A stretch of DNA of 64,000 nucleotides from Candidatus Competibacter denitrificans Run_A_D11 (GTDB taxonomy: Bacteria; Pseudomonadota; Gammaproteobacteria; Competibacterales; Competibacteraceae): NCBI RefSeq assembly GCF_001051235.1, contig NZ_CBTJ020000033.1, positions 1 to 64,000 on the forward strand. Reading direction: 5' to 3'. Positions 9,019 to 17,999 of this stretch are shown here, piece after piece (within the stretch, counting starts at the first letter, position 1; each line of letters begins with the position of its first letter). The position numbers were made by a program, and so were the translations under genes. A model generated the notes under the pieces. The model saw nothing but the letters and a program-made list of their open reading frames with translations, was not told where the DNA came from and searched no databases.

Positions 9019-10140
9019 TCAACCGGGAGAAAGGTGACGTAAGTCCTGGTAAAGCGCCAGCGTATCATCAAGCATCCGCTGTAAGGGAAATGCGGATTCT
9101 GACGGCACCGGCTCTCTAGCCGCCAACAGTGCCGCAACGTGCGCTATTAAGGCCGTCGGATCACCAGCCGATACCAAGCCGTTCGGATACATCCGCCGCA
9201 GAATCTCCCCAACGCCGCCTCGGTCATAACCGACGACCGGCGTACCAAGGCTGAGGGCTTCCAAAACGGTTCGGCCAAACGATTCCGGTTTGGCCGACAA
9301 CGAGAGTACCAGCGTCGAGATGGCGTAAATCTCCCGCATATCGTCGCGATGGCCGACCAACAGCACGCGCTCTGCCAAACCGCGCGATTGAACCTGTCTT
9401 TGCAATTCAGCAGCGTAGCGCTGATGACGAGATTCTGCCGCCCCAACGATCAATCCATACACCTTCGGATCGTGCGCACATAACCGGCCCATCAGTTCGA
9501 TAAAATCCTCGTGGCCCTTGAGTCGGCTCAAACGCCCCGGCAAGGTCAGCACTAATGCATCGCGCAATTGCGGATAGCGCCGATACCATGCCTGTCGCCA
9601 GTTTTCGGACGGCTGATAACCGTAGGGAAATGCTGCCGGATCGACACCGCGTTCGATAACTTGCACCCGCTCGGTGGGCAATTGGGGATAATGCTGCCGC
9701 AAATAATCGCGCACTGTTTCGGAAACGGCGATTACTCGCTCGCCGCGTGTCATGATGGCGCTATAGGGAGAGACTGAATACAAACCATGCACCGTCGTGA
9801 CGAAACGTGGTCGGGCGGCAGCATCCATGCCCCGCCAAGCGAGCCAGCCAACCCAGGCCGGTAAGCGTGATCGAACATGGAGGATATCGATGTGTTGCTC
9901 GGCCAGCCAGCGCTGCAACGGTCTTACCCAACGCACGGTTAACGGCGACTTGACACCAAGCGGCCAGGCTAAATGCTCGCTGCCTTCACGCACGAGCTGA
10001 GGCACCAATCGCCCACCGGCCGAAATCACCACCGAGCGATGCCCTTGCCGCACCAGCTCATGCGCGATTTCCAGCGTCCCCCGCTCCACGCCACCGCCGT
10101 TCAGCGTCGGCAGCACTTGGACGATGTTTAGCCGAACCAT
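9019..10140 (-). CDS. Glycosyltransferase family 4 (GT-B fold)
   Basis: A 373-residue retaining GT-B glycosyltransferase. The N-terminal acceptor domain starts with LNIVQVLPTLNGGGVERGTL, typical of WaaG/PelF-like GT4 enzymes. The donor domain contains LTLPGRLSRLKGHEDFIELM, VLLVGHRDDMREIY and the nucleotide-sugar binding stretch ALSLGTPVVGYDRGGVGEIL with its E-x7-E-type region. The start is taken at MVRLNIVQ because the longer frame runs back through the upstream gene; the chosen start overlaps that gene's end by 13 bases. It follows an ELM1 gene, a zinc-finger gene, ilvE and glnE. In pseudomonads the lipopolysaccharide core genes follow ilvE, so a role in LPS core or other envelope glycan assembly is inferred. 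The acceptor is unknown. Confidence 0.85.
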   Translation of the reverse strand: MVRLNIVQVLPTLNGGGVERGTLEIAHELVRQGHRSVVISAGGRLVPQLVREGSEHLAWPLGVKSPLTVRWVRPLQRWLAEQHIDILHVRSRLPAWVGWLAWRGMDAAARPRFVTTVHGLYSVSPYSAIMTRGERVIAVSETVRDYLRQHYPQLPTERVQVIERGVDPAAFPYGYQPSENWRQAWYRRYPQLRDALVLTLPGRLSRLKGHEDFIELMGRLCAHDPKVYGLIVGAAESRHQRYAAELQRQVQSRGLAERVLLVGHRDDMREIYAISTLVLSLSAKPESFGRTVLEALSLGTPVVGYDRGGVGEILRRMYPNGLVSAGDPTALIAHVAALLAAREPVPSESAFPLQRMLDDTLALYQDLRHLSPG

Positions 10141-11045
10141 TGCGTAATAATCCAGTGGGCGCAACGGTCGGCTTCGGCGAACGATCCCGTTGGCCGTGTC
10201 AACTGCGCAGTTTGTCGCCAGCGCGCAAACGGCGTGAGCCAACCCTGCTCAACTAAGCGGTCGAGTCCCCGACTGATGCGATTTGACCGCTTCAGTGGCA
10301 CGGCAAAGATGCCGACAGCCGCACCGGCCGTTAGTGCCTCGTAAACCATTGACACGCTATCAGCGGTTACCCAGACCTGATGCGCATGGGCCAGTTGGGC
10401 CGGCAACCAATAACGATCCGTTGCGGTGACTGGAATGACGCCAAGACGGCCGTCGGGAGCAACCGGTAAACCTTGTAAAAAATCGGCGGGTGTGCGGCGC
10501 GAAGTCGTCAATGTCCAATGCATCGTCGCATGGGCTTGCAGAACTGCGGTGATTTGCTGATAGATCTCGGTATTATCCCAGCCAAAATGAGTCGATGGCC
10601 CACCGATCAGCAACAGACCCCGCTCCGACTCCAAAACGGTTGAGGGTTGAATGCGGTTGAGCGCGCCGCGTGTAGTAAGCACGTTGGCTCGAACCGGTGG
10701 CGCATCATGTTCCGGGATCAGGCACAGATCGAACAACGCCAGCGGCAAGGTGGGCCGCATCAATACCACGGCTTTGCCACCGCGCTGCTTACGGGCGGCT
10801 AGCAGGGAAAGATGGGTCTGATGGCCGGCTCCCAGCAGCAGATCGGGGGCCGGCAACTCTCGCCATACCGAAGGTACCCGACCGAACAACCAGGCTGCCA
10901 ATGCCGTGGTAGTCGATGAGGCACCTAAATCATGGTGCTCGACGGGTCGTAACCGGCGCAACGCTTCCAGCAGACCACCGCTTTGATTGTCGTGTCCGGC
11001 CTTGCCGTCGCTGAACCGCCAGACCCGCAAGGGCCGCTTGTTCAA
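10128..11045 (-). CDS. ELM1/GtrOC1 family protein (mitochondrial-fission ELM1-like, PF06258)
   Basis: A 305-residue protein of the ELM1 family. The N-terminus VWRFSDGKAGHDNQS is the characteristic family opening, followed by PDLLLGAGHQTHLSLLAARK, LLIGGPSTHFGWDN and the C-terminal VTADSVSMVYEALTAGA and VFAVPLKR-like regions, which resemble the donor domain of GT-B enzymes. Bacterial members usually sit in LPS or envelope biosynthesis neighbourhoods and are predicted nucleotide-sugar-dependent enzymes; the biochemical function is not established. It lies directly upstream of the GT4 gene with a short overlap, so the two are probably co-translated. Confidence 0.85.
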   Translation of the reverse strand: MNKRPLRVWRFSDGKAGHDNQSGGLLEALRRLRPVEHHDLGASSTTTALAAWLFGRVPSVWRELPAPDLLLGAGHQTHLSLLAARKQRGGKAVVLMRPTLPLALFDLCLIPEHDAPPVRANVLTTRGALNRIQPSTVLESERGLLLIGGPSTHFGWDNTEIYQQITAVLQAHATMHWTLTTSRRTPADFLQGLPVAPDGRLGVIPVTATDRYWLPAQLAHAHQVWVTADSVSMVYEALTAGAAVGIFAVPLKRSNRISRGLDRLVEQGWLTPFARWRQTAQLTRPTGSFAEADRCAHWIITQWFG

Positions 11046-11091
11046 CAGTCGATTCTCAAGCCAGCACGGTTTGGCAGGCCCTAGAGGTGTG

Positions 11092-11292
11092 CTAGCCGAT
11101 CAGTTCGAACTCCGCGCCACAGTAAGGACACTTGGCCCTACCGGTCGTTTCGATGGGTAGATACACCTTCGGGTGCGAGTTCCACACCATCATATCGGGC
11201 AGCGGACACGACAAAGGCAAATCGGCGCGGCTAACCTGATAGGATTTTTTGGCGTTGGGTTGAGCTTTGCCTAGAGTGGCAGCAGCAGCCAT
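11092..11292 (-). CDS. CHCC-type zinc-finger domain protein
   Basis: A 66-residue protein with the zf-CHCC pattern: Cys in LSCPLPDM, His in WNSHPKVYLP and the pair CPYC followed by GAEFELIG. This fold is shared with the NDUFS6 subunit of complex I; bacterial stand-alone versions are uncharacterised. AGGAG lies eight bases before the chosen ATG, so a longer upstream frame was rejected. It sits between ilvE and ELM1 on the same strand, a position I recognise from other Gammaproteobacteria. Confidence 0.9.
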   Translation of the reverse strand: MAAAATLGKAQPNAKKSYQVSRADLPLSCPLPDMMVWNSHPKVYLPIETTGRAKCPYCGAEFELIG

Positions 11293-11374
11293 GAGTCGTT
11301 TCTCCTGATTTTGCTTTTTGTAGTGATCGCGGAGCGGCGGCGAAAACAAGGTCTGTTGGAGTATGGTCAGTGAA

Positions 11375-12295
11375 TCAGACCAGCGTCAACCATTCGGGAT
11401 ACGCCTCACGGCGCCCGTGTACCTGATCAAAATACATCGCTTGTAAGCGTTGGGTGATCGGACCACGCCGACCGGAACCGATGGCGCGACCGTCCACTTC
11501 ACGAATCGGCGTTACCTCGGCGGCGGTACCGGTGAAAAAAGCCTCATCAGCGATATAAACCTCATCACGGGTAATCCGCTTTTCTTTGAGCGGAATCTGG
11601 AGATCAGCGGCGAAACGGATGATGGTGTCACGGGTAATGCCTTCCAGGGCCGATGTCAGGTCTGGGGTGTAAATCACCCCGTCGCGAATGATGAAGATAT
11701 TTTCGCCGCTGCCCTCAGACACATAGCCTTCGGTATCCAACAACATAGCTTCGTCGTAACCGTCGCGCACGGCCTCCGCCAGAGCCAGCATCGAATTCAT
11801 ATAATTGCCGTTCGCCTTGGCCTTGCACATCGTGATGTTGACGTGATGGCGGTTAAAAGACGAGGTGCGGATGCGGATACCGCGCTCTAGGTTCTCCGCG
11901 CCCAGGTAGGCGCCCCACTCCCAGGCGGCAACGATGACGTGGGTTTTTAGATTGTCGGCGCGAATTCCCATCCCTTCCGAGCCGTAGAAGCACATCGGGC
12001 GCAGATAAGCGCTGGCCAGATTATTGGCGCTGACGACTTGCCGGGATGCTTCATTAAGCTGATCTTTGGGATAAGGGATCGGCATACCAACGATGTGCGC
12101 CGAGCGGAACAGGCGATCCGTGTGGGCTTGCAGCCGAAAAATCGCAGTTCCCCGATCCGTGGCGTAGGCACGAACCCCTTCAAATACCCCCATGCCGTAA
12201 TGCAGAGTGTGAGTCAAAACATGGGTGTTGGCTTCACGCCACGGCACCAGCTTTCCGTCGTACCAGATGAAACCATCACGGTCAGCCATCGACAT
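11375..12295 (-). CDS. ilvE: Branched-chain-amino-acid aminotransferase
   Basis: A 306-residue fold-type IV PLP enzyme that catalyses the last step of leucine, isoleucine and valine synthesis using glutamate. The start MSMADRDGFIWYDGKLVPW is preceded by GAGGAG nine bases upstream. Landmarks are LHYGMGVFEGVRAY, the PLP lysine at residue 160 in CKAKANGNYMNS, EGSGENIFI and FFTGTAAEVTPI. The length matches E. coli IlvE (309). It follows glnE by 67 bases on the same strand, the same order as in Pseudomonas. Confidence 0.96.
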   Translation of the reverse strand: MSMADRDGFIWYDGKLVPWREANTHVLTHTLHYGMGVFEGVRAYATDRGTAIFRLQAHTDRLFRSAHIVGMPIPYPKDQLNEASRQVVSANNLASAYLRPMCFYGSEGMGIRADNLKTHVIVAAWEWGAYLGAENLERGIRIRTSSFNRHHVNITMCKAKANGNYMNSMLALAEAVRDGYDEAMLLDTEGYVSEGSGENIFIIRDGVIYTPDLTSALEGITRDTIIRFAADLQIPLKEKRITRDEVYIADEAFFTGTAAEVTPIREVDGRAIGSGRRGPITQRLQAMYFDQVHGRREAYPEWLTLV

Positions 12296-12362
12296 AATCG
12301 AAATCTCCTCGCCAAATAAAGATCGCGCATCGCGCGATAGGCTGCGGCGTTTGCCGCTCGCA

Positions 12363-15281
12363 TCAGGTCTCGCTGGCCGGAATGGTGGCGGCATCCTCCA
12401 TGAGACGCCGCCAGATACCGACCACCGCCTTGCGCGCATCGCTCGCTTCAGCGACCGGAACACAGGCGGATTGTTCTTGGAGCTTGAGCAGGTGAATACG
12501 CCGACGCAAGTTCCGGTAGGCGTTACGCAGCCTAGCGGCATCCGCGATGGACAAACTCCCTGACCGTTCCAGCCCATCGAGTTGTCGGATATTATCGGGG
12601 TAAATCACCAAGTCTGGATAGCGTTGGGCGTTTGCCAAGACTTTATATTGCACCATAAATTCGATATCGGCGATACCACCGCAGCCCTGCTTGAGATCGA
12701 ACGTCTCGGCGTTGCTAGCATCCAATTCGGCGCGCATCCGCTCGCGCATCTCACACACATCGCAACGCAGGGTCTGCGGGTTGCGGGCCATGCGCAACAC
12801 GTCGCGGCGGAGGGCCTGATAGCGTTCAGCCAGTTCAGGCGGCCCGGCTACCGCACGGGCGCGCGTCAGTGCTTGATGCTCCCAGGTCCAAGCCTGATGG
12901 TACTGGTACTCAGCGAAAGCCTCGAAGGAGATAACCAGCAGGCCGGCGCGACCACTGGGCCGCAAGCGCGTATCGACTTCGTACAAATCGCCGGCGCCGG
13001 TTCGGGTCGTCAGCCAATAGATGACGCGCTGAACCAGTTTGGCAAAAAAACTAGGGTTGTCGATCTGGCGCGGACCGGTCGTTAGCTGACGGTCACCGGC
13101 GCTATCGTGCAAAAACACCAAATCCAGATCGGAACCGTAGTTCAGTTCAATGCCCCCTAGCTTGCCATACGCAACGATGGCGAAACGGGCATCTCGCTCC
13201 ACCCCGTCGCTCATGCAACGCGGCTGGCCGAATTTCGGCAGCAAATCCGCCCAGGCGAGTTCCAGCACCTTGCGTAGCAGAACTTCCGCGATTTCGGTTA
13301 AATGATCGCTGACGATCATCAGTGGCATCGCGCCGCTGACATCGGCGGCAGCCACCCGCAGCACTTGCGTCTGTTTGAAATAGCGCAAGGCATTCAACCG
13401 CTCTTCCGAGTCATCCACCGGAACGCGCGCCAGTTGGCGTTCCAGATCCAGCGCCAAGCCCTGGCGATCCAGCGGCGCGTACAGCGTCGTTGGATTTAGC
13501 AAATCATCCAGCAACAACGGATAGCGGGCCAAATGCTTGCCGATCCAACTGCTGGCCGCGCAGAGCTTCACCAGTTGGGCCAGCGCTTGCGGATGATCCG
13601 TCAGCAATGCCAAGTACACCGAACGGCGGGCTACGCTTTCTAGCAAATCCAGTACCCGCTCCAAGGTCGACGTCGGTTGCGCTATGGCAGAGACCGCCGT
13701 CAGAACGCGCGGGATTAACTCATCTAAGCGCTCCCGACCGCGTTGACTCATCGCCCGATAGCTGAACCCGTTCTTGAGGGCTTGCAACCGGTTCCAGGCG
13801 AGCGCCGGATTTTCGAAACCCCGTTCAGCCAGCAGCCGCAGGGCATTATCTTCGGTAGGATCAGCCTGCCATAGCAGCGCCAGATCGGCCCTGGTCCCCT
13901 GCGGCTTGGCATCGGTCGCTGCTGGATCGCCAAACACCTGGGTAAATTGCTGCGTCACCGCCTCGCCATGGCGGGTCAGTTCTGCCGTGAATGCGCGCCA
14001 GTTGGCAAACCCCATGGCGAAGGCCAGGCGAAGCTGTGCGAGATCGTCTTCCGGCAGATGATGCGTCTGCTGATCGGCCCACGCCTGCAAGCGATTTTCC
14101 ACTCGTCGCAGAAAATCGTAAGCCTGCTTCAACTCAGTAACGGCGATCACCGGCAAGCGGCCGCTGGTGGCCAGGATATCCAGCACTCTCAAAATACTGC
14201 GTTCCCGCAAGGCCGGCTCACGCCCGCCATAGATCAACTGAAACGCTTGGCCGATAAACTCAATTTCGCGGATGCCGCCTGGTCCGAGCTTGACGTTGCC
14301 TCGCATACCCTTGCGCTCTATTTCTTGCGCGATCAGTACTTTCATGTCACGCAGCGAGGCAAACGCACTGTAATCAAGATAGCGCCGGTACACGAACGGC
14401 CGCAAATCAGCCAGTAAGCGCTCACCGGCTACCCGGTCACCGGCCACCACGCGCGCCTTGATCATCGCGTAGCGCTCCCAGTCCCGGCCGTGATTCTGGT
14501 AGTAGTCCTCAAATGCGGTAAATGACATCGCCAGCGGCCCGGAATCACCGAAAGGCCGCAAGCGCAGATCGACCCGGTACACGAACCCTTCGGCGGTCGG
14601 CTCGGCCAGCAGTTTACTCACGCGCTGACCGAGCCGGCGGAAAAATTCCTCGTTGCTGACGGATCGATCCCCGTCGGTCTGGCCCTGACGCGGATAGGTG
14701 TAAATCAGGTCGATATCCGAGGAGAAATTCAGCTCACGGCCGCCCAACTTACCCATCCCCAGCACCACCAACCGTTGCGGCTGGCCATCGGCATCACGCG
14801 GCTGGCCGTAGCGGCGACAGTGCCATTCGCCTAAGCGCGCTAAGGCGGCGTCGATCAATTGCTCTGCCAGTTCACTCAAGTCACCCAGCGTTTCTTCCAA
14901 ACCCGCCAAGCCGGCCAGGTCGCGCCAGGCGATGCGCGTCATTTCCCAGCGCCGAAAACGGCGCAGCGCCACGCCCAGTTGGTTTTCATCAACTGCATCG
15001 ACCAACAGACGCTCCAGCCGCGCCTGGTATTCATCGGCGGCATAGCGTGTCGCCAGATCGCCTCTGTCAAACGCGGCCATCAAGGTCGCCGGATCACGAA
15101 TGCAGGTGCGGGCGACAAATTCACTGCTCGCCCACACCTTGATCATTTGCTCCAAAAAACCGCCGGTCGGCCGTACGACGCCGGCACTGTCCGCCGCCGC
15201 TGCAAATGATTCCCAATAACGGGCAACCTCTGCTCTAAGGGGGCCAGGCAACCGTTCCAAAGTGCCTTTTAATTCCGCCAT
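12363..15281 (-). CDS. glnE: Bifunctional glutamine synthetase adenylyltransferase/adenylyl-removing enzyme
   Basis: A 972-residue cytosolic enzyme that adds and removes AMP on glutamine synthetase in response to PII. Two nucleotidyltransferase domains are visible. The N-terminal adenylyl-removing domain contains LGGRELNFSSDIDLIYTYP (about residue 185). The C-terminal adenylyltransferase domain contains LGGIELNYGSDLDLVFLHD (about residue 714). Both keep the paired metal-binding aspartates. LRPFGDSGPLAMSF and LRPSGRAGLLVISF mark the matching second strands. The length matches E. coli GlnE (946). The start codon has no strong ribosome binding site, but the N-terminus aligns with the expected size. 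Confidence 0.97.
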   Translation of the reverse strand: MAELKGTLERLPGPLRAEVARYWESFAAAADSAGVVRPTGGFLEQMIKVWASSEFVARTCIRDPATLMAAFDRGDLATRYAADEYQARLERLLVDAVDENQLGVALRRFRRWEMTRIAWRDLAGLAGLEETLGDLSELAEQLIDAALARLGEWHCRRYGQPRDADGQPQRLVVLGMGKLGGRELNFSSDIDLIYTYPRQGQTDGDRSVSNEEFFRRLGQRVSKLLAEPTAEGFVYRVDLRLRPFGDSGPLAMSFTAFEDYYQNHGRDWERYAMIKARVVAGDRVAGERLLADLRPFVYRRYLDYSAFASLRDMKVLIAQEIERKGMRGNVKLGPGGIREIEFIGQAFQLIYGGREPALRERSILRVLDILATSGRLPVIAVTELKQAYDFLRRVENRLQAWADQQTHHLPEDDLAQLRLAFAMGFANWRAFTAELTRHGEAVTQQFTQVFGDPAATDAKPQGTRADLALLWQADPTEDNALRLLAERGFENPALAWNRLQALKNGFSYRAMSQRGRERLDELIPRVLTAVSAIAQPTSTLERVLDLLESVARRSVYLALLTDHPQALAQLVKLCAASSWIGKHLARYPLLLDDLLNPTTLYAPLDRQGLALDLERQLARVPVDDSEERLNALRYFKQTQVLRVAAADVSGAMPLMIVSDHLTEIAEVLLRKVLELAWADLLPKFGQPRCMSDGVERDARFAIVAYGKLGGIELNYGSDLDLVFLHDSAGDRQLTTGPRQIDNPSFFAKLVQRVIYWLTTRTGAGDLYEVDTRLRPSGRAGLLVISFEAFAEYQYHQAWTWEHQALTRARAVAGPPELAERYQALRRDVLRMARNPQTLRCDVCEMRERMRAELDASNAETFDLKQGCGGIADIEFMVQYKVLANAQRYPDLVIYPDNIRQLDGLERSGSLSIADAARLRNAYRNLRRRIHLLKLQEQSACVPVAEASDARKAVVGIWRRLMEDAATIPASET

Positions 15282-15329
15282 CGCTGTTAAGCCATTATCG
15301 TTCGCTGGATTTTTAGCCTGGTAAACGGT

Positions 15330-16718
15330 CTATTGGTTCATCCCGTTGCCGCCGTCAAGCGGTATTTCCTTGTCGTTGACAAAAAGCTTGCCGTTTTCGA
15401 AACGGGCCGTCGCTTTATAGTGGTCACCTTCCAAACGCAAAAAACCGGCGGCGAGCATATCGAATAACTGCTGCTCCCCGGCCCGTGCCACCATGGCATC
15501 AGCCAAGCCCTTAGAGACTACGATCTCGGCTGATCCCTTCTCCAAAATCTTCAATAAGGTGGACAGATCGGTCACCGCATCCGGTTCGCCATAATCCTGG
15601 AAACTGAGGGACAGCTTGCCGCGCCAATCACCTTGCGTAACTTTGGCTTCGGTGTCGAGAAGCAATTCGGGCTTGCCGCGCAATAACGCTTTTGCCAACG
15701 TCACTAATTCATTGATCGCTTGTGGATCTTCTGGTTTTTTAGCGATCTTTTGTTGCCACTGTTGCAATTGCCCAAGAGTCGCGCCATCCAAGTTATGAAA
15801 GGCCAACCGCAGAGTACCGGTCCCATTCCAGGATTCGACGACCAGCTTCTCGGCCTTGAATACCGTATCGATATTCACTTGCTGGGGATTTTGCGGATTA
15901 GGGGCTATCGTTGCGTCTGCGCCTAAATTCGTTAAAAGGACTGGCGCATCGTTGGCCGTATCCTGAATACGCAATTCTCCAGCGCTGAAACGGCTATCAC
16001 CCAACATCAGATCGAAAGGTCCCTTACGCTGGTTCACCGCGCCCTTCAGATCCCGCAAACTGAATCGCACCTCGCCTTTAGCCTGAGCCTCACCGGCCGG
16101 GGCGGCTTTCGTAACCGCTTTCAGGCTGTTGACTGTAAAATCACCGCGTATGGAGGTTCCGTGCGGACCCAACTGGGTCTGACCCTCCAGCCCGGAGAAT
16201 TTCAGGCTTTGCCACTCGCCGACGTTATCCGCCGTTAACGGCCGCATGGTCAGGCGCGTCCTGCTAGCCCCGTCAAACCCAACTTGGGTCACCGCCACCA
16301 CCGGGTCTTGGCCACCGTACAGTGCGGCCAATTGGCGAAGCCACGGATTGCTCTCCGGATCGAATGTTTGCCGCACCACGGCGGCTGCCAACCCCATGGG
16401 CACGTCCGCAACCCCCCAGCCTGCCAAGGGCAAGGGGCCGTGATAGATGTGCTCCCGGGTTGAAAACGCCAAGTCGGCCCCATCGGCAATCGTTTCCGAA
16501 CCGACGGCCAAGCGATAACGGGTCACCGCTTCGGAAGAAAATAACCCTCGCTCATAACGAATCGGCGCAATTTCAAGCTCAGAATACTTCGATGCTTCCG
16601 CCAAAGCGTTTTTGTACCATTGTTCGGTTTTCTGGCCGGACCAGTATGCCGCACCTGCAAAACCGCCAGCCAACGCCAAGCCGACGGCGGCCACTCCCAC
16701 TAATTTATTCAAGCTCAT
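15330..16718 (-). CDS. YdgA family protein (DUF945)
   Basis: A 462-residue protein with an N-terminal signal/anchor (LVGVAAVGLALAGGFAGAAYWSG), then the family pattern ...QWYKNALAEASKYSELEIAPIRYERGLFSSEAVTRY split over residues 34-68, and a beta-rich body typical of DUF945 (E. coli YdgA, about 502 residues). YdgA is an inner-membrane-anchored periplasmic protein of unknown role. GGGAG directly abuts the ATG with no spacer, which is unusual, but no better start was found and the signal peptide needs this N-terminus. It is divergent from the stress gene group. Confidence 0.85.
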   Translation of the reverse strand: MSLNKLVGVAAVGLALAGGFAGAAYWSGQKTEQWYKNALAEASKYSELEIAPIRYERGLFSSEAVTRYRLAVGSETIADGADLAFSTREHIYHGPLPLAGWGVADVPMGLAAAVVRQTFDPESNPWLRQLAALYGGQDPVVAVTQVGFDGASRTRLTMRPLTADNVGEWQSLKFSGLEGQTQLGPHGTSIRGDFTVNSLKAVTKAAPAGEAQAKGEVRFSLRDLKGAVNQRKGPFDLMLGDSRFSAGELRIQDTANDAPVLLTNLGADATIAPNPQNPQQVNIDTVFKAEKLVVESWNGTGTLRLAFHNLDGATLGQLQQWQQKIAKKPEDPQAINELVTLAKALLRGKPELLLDTEAKVTQGDWRGKLSLSFQDYGEPDAVTDLSTLLKILEKGSAEIVVSKGLADAMVARAGEQQLFDMLAAGFLRLEGDHYKATARFENGKLFVNDKEIPLDGGNGMNQ

Positions 16719-16828
16719 CTCCCAGTTTCGTTACTCTTAAAAGCATTATTTCACACAGGGAACTTTGTAAAAAAACCCTTGCTCAAAGCAGGGCCAGTTA
16801 AGGTTGCAGAGTATAATGAGGTGTCGTC

Positions 16829-16851
16829 AGGCCGACTATCGGCGCCTTTTT
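16829..16851 (+). terminator. Terminator-like hairpin in the divergent leader
   Basis: GCCGA-CTA-TCGGC is followed by GCCTTTTTG on the plus strand. It lies only ~12 bases after a TATAAT box at 16812-16817, so any transcript ending here would be about 30 nt; no matching -35 box was found. It could be an attenuator for the downstream lipoprotein gene. Confidence 0.4.
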
Positions 16852-16909
16852 GTGTTCGTCAAAACCTGTTTAAGGTTTCAAATTAAATCTCGAAGTGATA
16901 CAAAATCAT

Positions 16910-16940
16910 AAACCCTAATCCCGATCATCGGTTAGGGTTT
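16910..16940 (+). repeat. Perfect inverted repeat in the lipoprotein 5' leader
   Basis: AAACCCTAA pairs with TTAGGGTTT (9 bp), enclosing a second stem CCGAT-C-ATCGG with a TC bulge. A smaller hairpin AAACCT-GTTTA-AGGTTT lies at 16862-16878. Both sit in the 261-base divergent spacer, upstream of the lipoprotein ribosome binding site. Confidence 0.65.
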
Positions 16941-16979
16941 CTCGCCAAACGACTCAATAAGGCAAATTAAGGGGCATCC

Positions 16980-17588
16980 ATGCGCAAATCAATGATTTTT
17001 TTATTTGTTTCTCTCCTGGGCATCGCCATTTCCGGCTGCGAGCAAAAACAGGGGGAAGGACCCGCCGAACGCGCGGGCAAAAAGATTGATGCCGCTGCCG
17101 AAAAAGCGGGCGAAACCGCTAAGCAGGCTGCGGACGCGGCGAAAGACACGGCAAAAGCCGCCGCTGAAGCCACTGGCAAAGCCGTTGAAAAAACCGGTGA
17201 GGCTGTGAAAGCAGCCGCGCAAAATACGGCCGAAGCTGCCAAAGACACCGCAGCCGCCGCCAAAGACACGGCAAAAGCCGCCGCTGAAGCCACCGGTAAA
17301 GCCGTTGAAAAAACCGGTGAGGCCGTGAAAGCAGCCGCGCAAAATACGGCCGAAGCCGCCAAAGACACCGCAGCCGCCGCCAAAGACACGGCAAAAGCCG
17401 CCGCTGAAGTCACCGGTAAAGCCGTTGAAAAAACCGGCGAGGCTGTGAAAGCAGCCGCGCAAAATACGGCTGAAGCCGCCAAAGACGCAGCCGCTGCTAC
17501 GGCTACCGCTACTGGCAAAGCGCTCGAAAAAACCGGCGAAGCGCTCCAAAAATCGGGCGAAGCAGTACAGCAGAAAGCTGCCCAATAA
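16980..17588 (+). CDS. Ala/Lys-rich repeat lipoprotein (LEA-like)
   Basis: A 202-residue lipoprotein: signal MRKSMIFLFVSLLGIAISGC with lipobox AISGC giving acylated Cys20. The rest is low-complexity Ala, Lys, Glu and Thr, predicted as one long amphipathic helix. It consists largely of a 40-residue repeat (segments such as ATGKAVEKTGEAVKAAAQNT and AEAAKDTAAAAKDTAKAAAE), nearly three copies, encoded by a 120-base DNA tandem repeat. The composition resembles late-embryogenesis-abundant group 3 proteins and apolipoprotein-like bacterial stress proteins. An AAGGGG ribosome binding site precedes the ATG. The next two genes encode a GlsB-like membrane protein and a soluble LEA-like protein, suggesting an osmotic or general stress group. 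Precise function unknown. Confidence 0.88.
   Translation: MRKSMIFLFVSLLGIAISGCEQKQGEGPAERAGKKIDAAAEKAGETAKQAADAAKDTAKAAAEATGKAVEKTGEAVKAAAQNTAEAAKDTAAAAKDTAKAAAEATGKAVEKTGEAVKAAAQNTAEAAKDTAAAAKDTAKAAAEVTGKAVEKTGEAVKAAAQNTAEAAKDAAAATATATGKALEKTGEALQKSGEAVQQKAAQ
17141..17486 (+). repeat. 120-base in-frame tandem repeat, about 2.9 copies
   Basis: The sequence repeats with period 120 (copies begin at 17141, 17261 and 17381), differing at only a few silent or conservative positions. It encodes a 40-residue unit of the lipoprotein. Such near-identical units can gain or lose copies by recombination or slippage. Confidence 0.95.
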
Positions 17589-17712
17589 ATCCTTTACCCA
17601 CGTTGCCGGATAAGCCGATGTGCTCGTTGTCACCATGAGGCGAGCGCATTCAACAGGTTGCACGCTGCTTTTAGTTCATCCCAGTCTTTGTATTCAATAA
17701 GGAGGTCGGTGT

Positions 17713-17967
17713 ATGCAAGACATAACGGCAATTGTAATCTTTCTGGTGATTGGTGCCGTCGCTGGCTGGCTCGCTGGGCAAATTATCAAAGGAGGCGGCT
17801 TTGGCCTAGTCGGCAATATCATCGTTGGTATTATTGGCGCGATTATTGGCGGGGTACTTTTCAATTTTCTGGGCATAGCCACCTTTGGTTTGCTTGGATC
17901 AATTATTAGTGCGACTGTGGGAGCAGTAATCCTACTCGCGCTTATTGGGCTGTTTAAACGCGCCTAA
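17713..17967 (+). CDS. GlsB/YeaQ/YmgE family membrane protein
   Basis: An 84-residue, very hydrophobic Gly/Ile-rich protein with three membrane segments: IVIFLVIGAVAGWLAG, then VGNIIVGIIGAIIGGVLF, then a C-terminal helix ending in LFKRA. This is the transglycosylase-associated/GlsB stress family (PF04226), small inner-membrane proteins often induced by stress. An excellent AAGGAGGT ribosome binding site lies six bases upstream of the ATG, implying high translation. It sits between the repeat lipoprotein and the LEA-like gene. Confidence 0.93.
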   Translation: MQDITAIVIFLVIGAVAGWLAGQIIKGGGFGLVGNIIVGIIGAIIGGVLFNFLGIATFGLLGSIISATVGAVILLALIGLFKRA

Positions 17968-17999
17968 AAACCTCTGAACTTAATTGAGAGAATGCAACC

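Noticed and set aside
16812..16851. Defined small RNA gene
   Set aside because: The TATAAT box lacks a matching -35 and the transcript would be only ~30 nt; kept as a possible attenuator instead.
17141..17486. CRISPR array
   Set aside because: The repeats are contiguous 120-base in-frame units without spacers and lie inside a gene.
16967..17663. Two long minus-strand frames opposite the repeat lipoprotein
   Set aside because: They are Ala/Val/Ser or Phe/Gly-rich reflections of the 120-base repeat with no start signals; the plus-strand frame has a lipoprotein signal and ribosome binding site.
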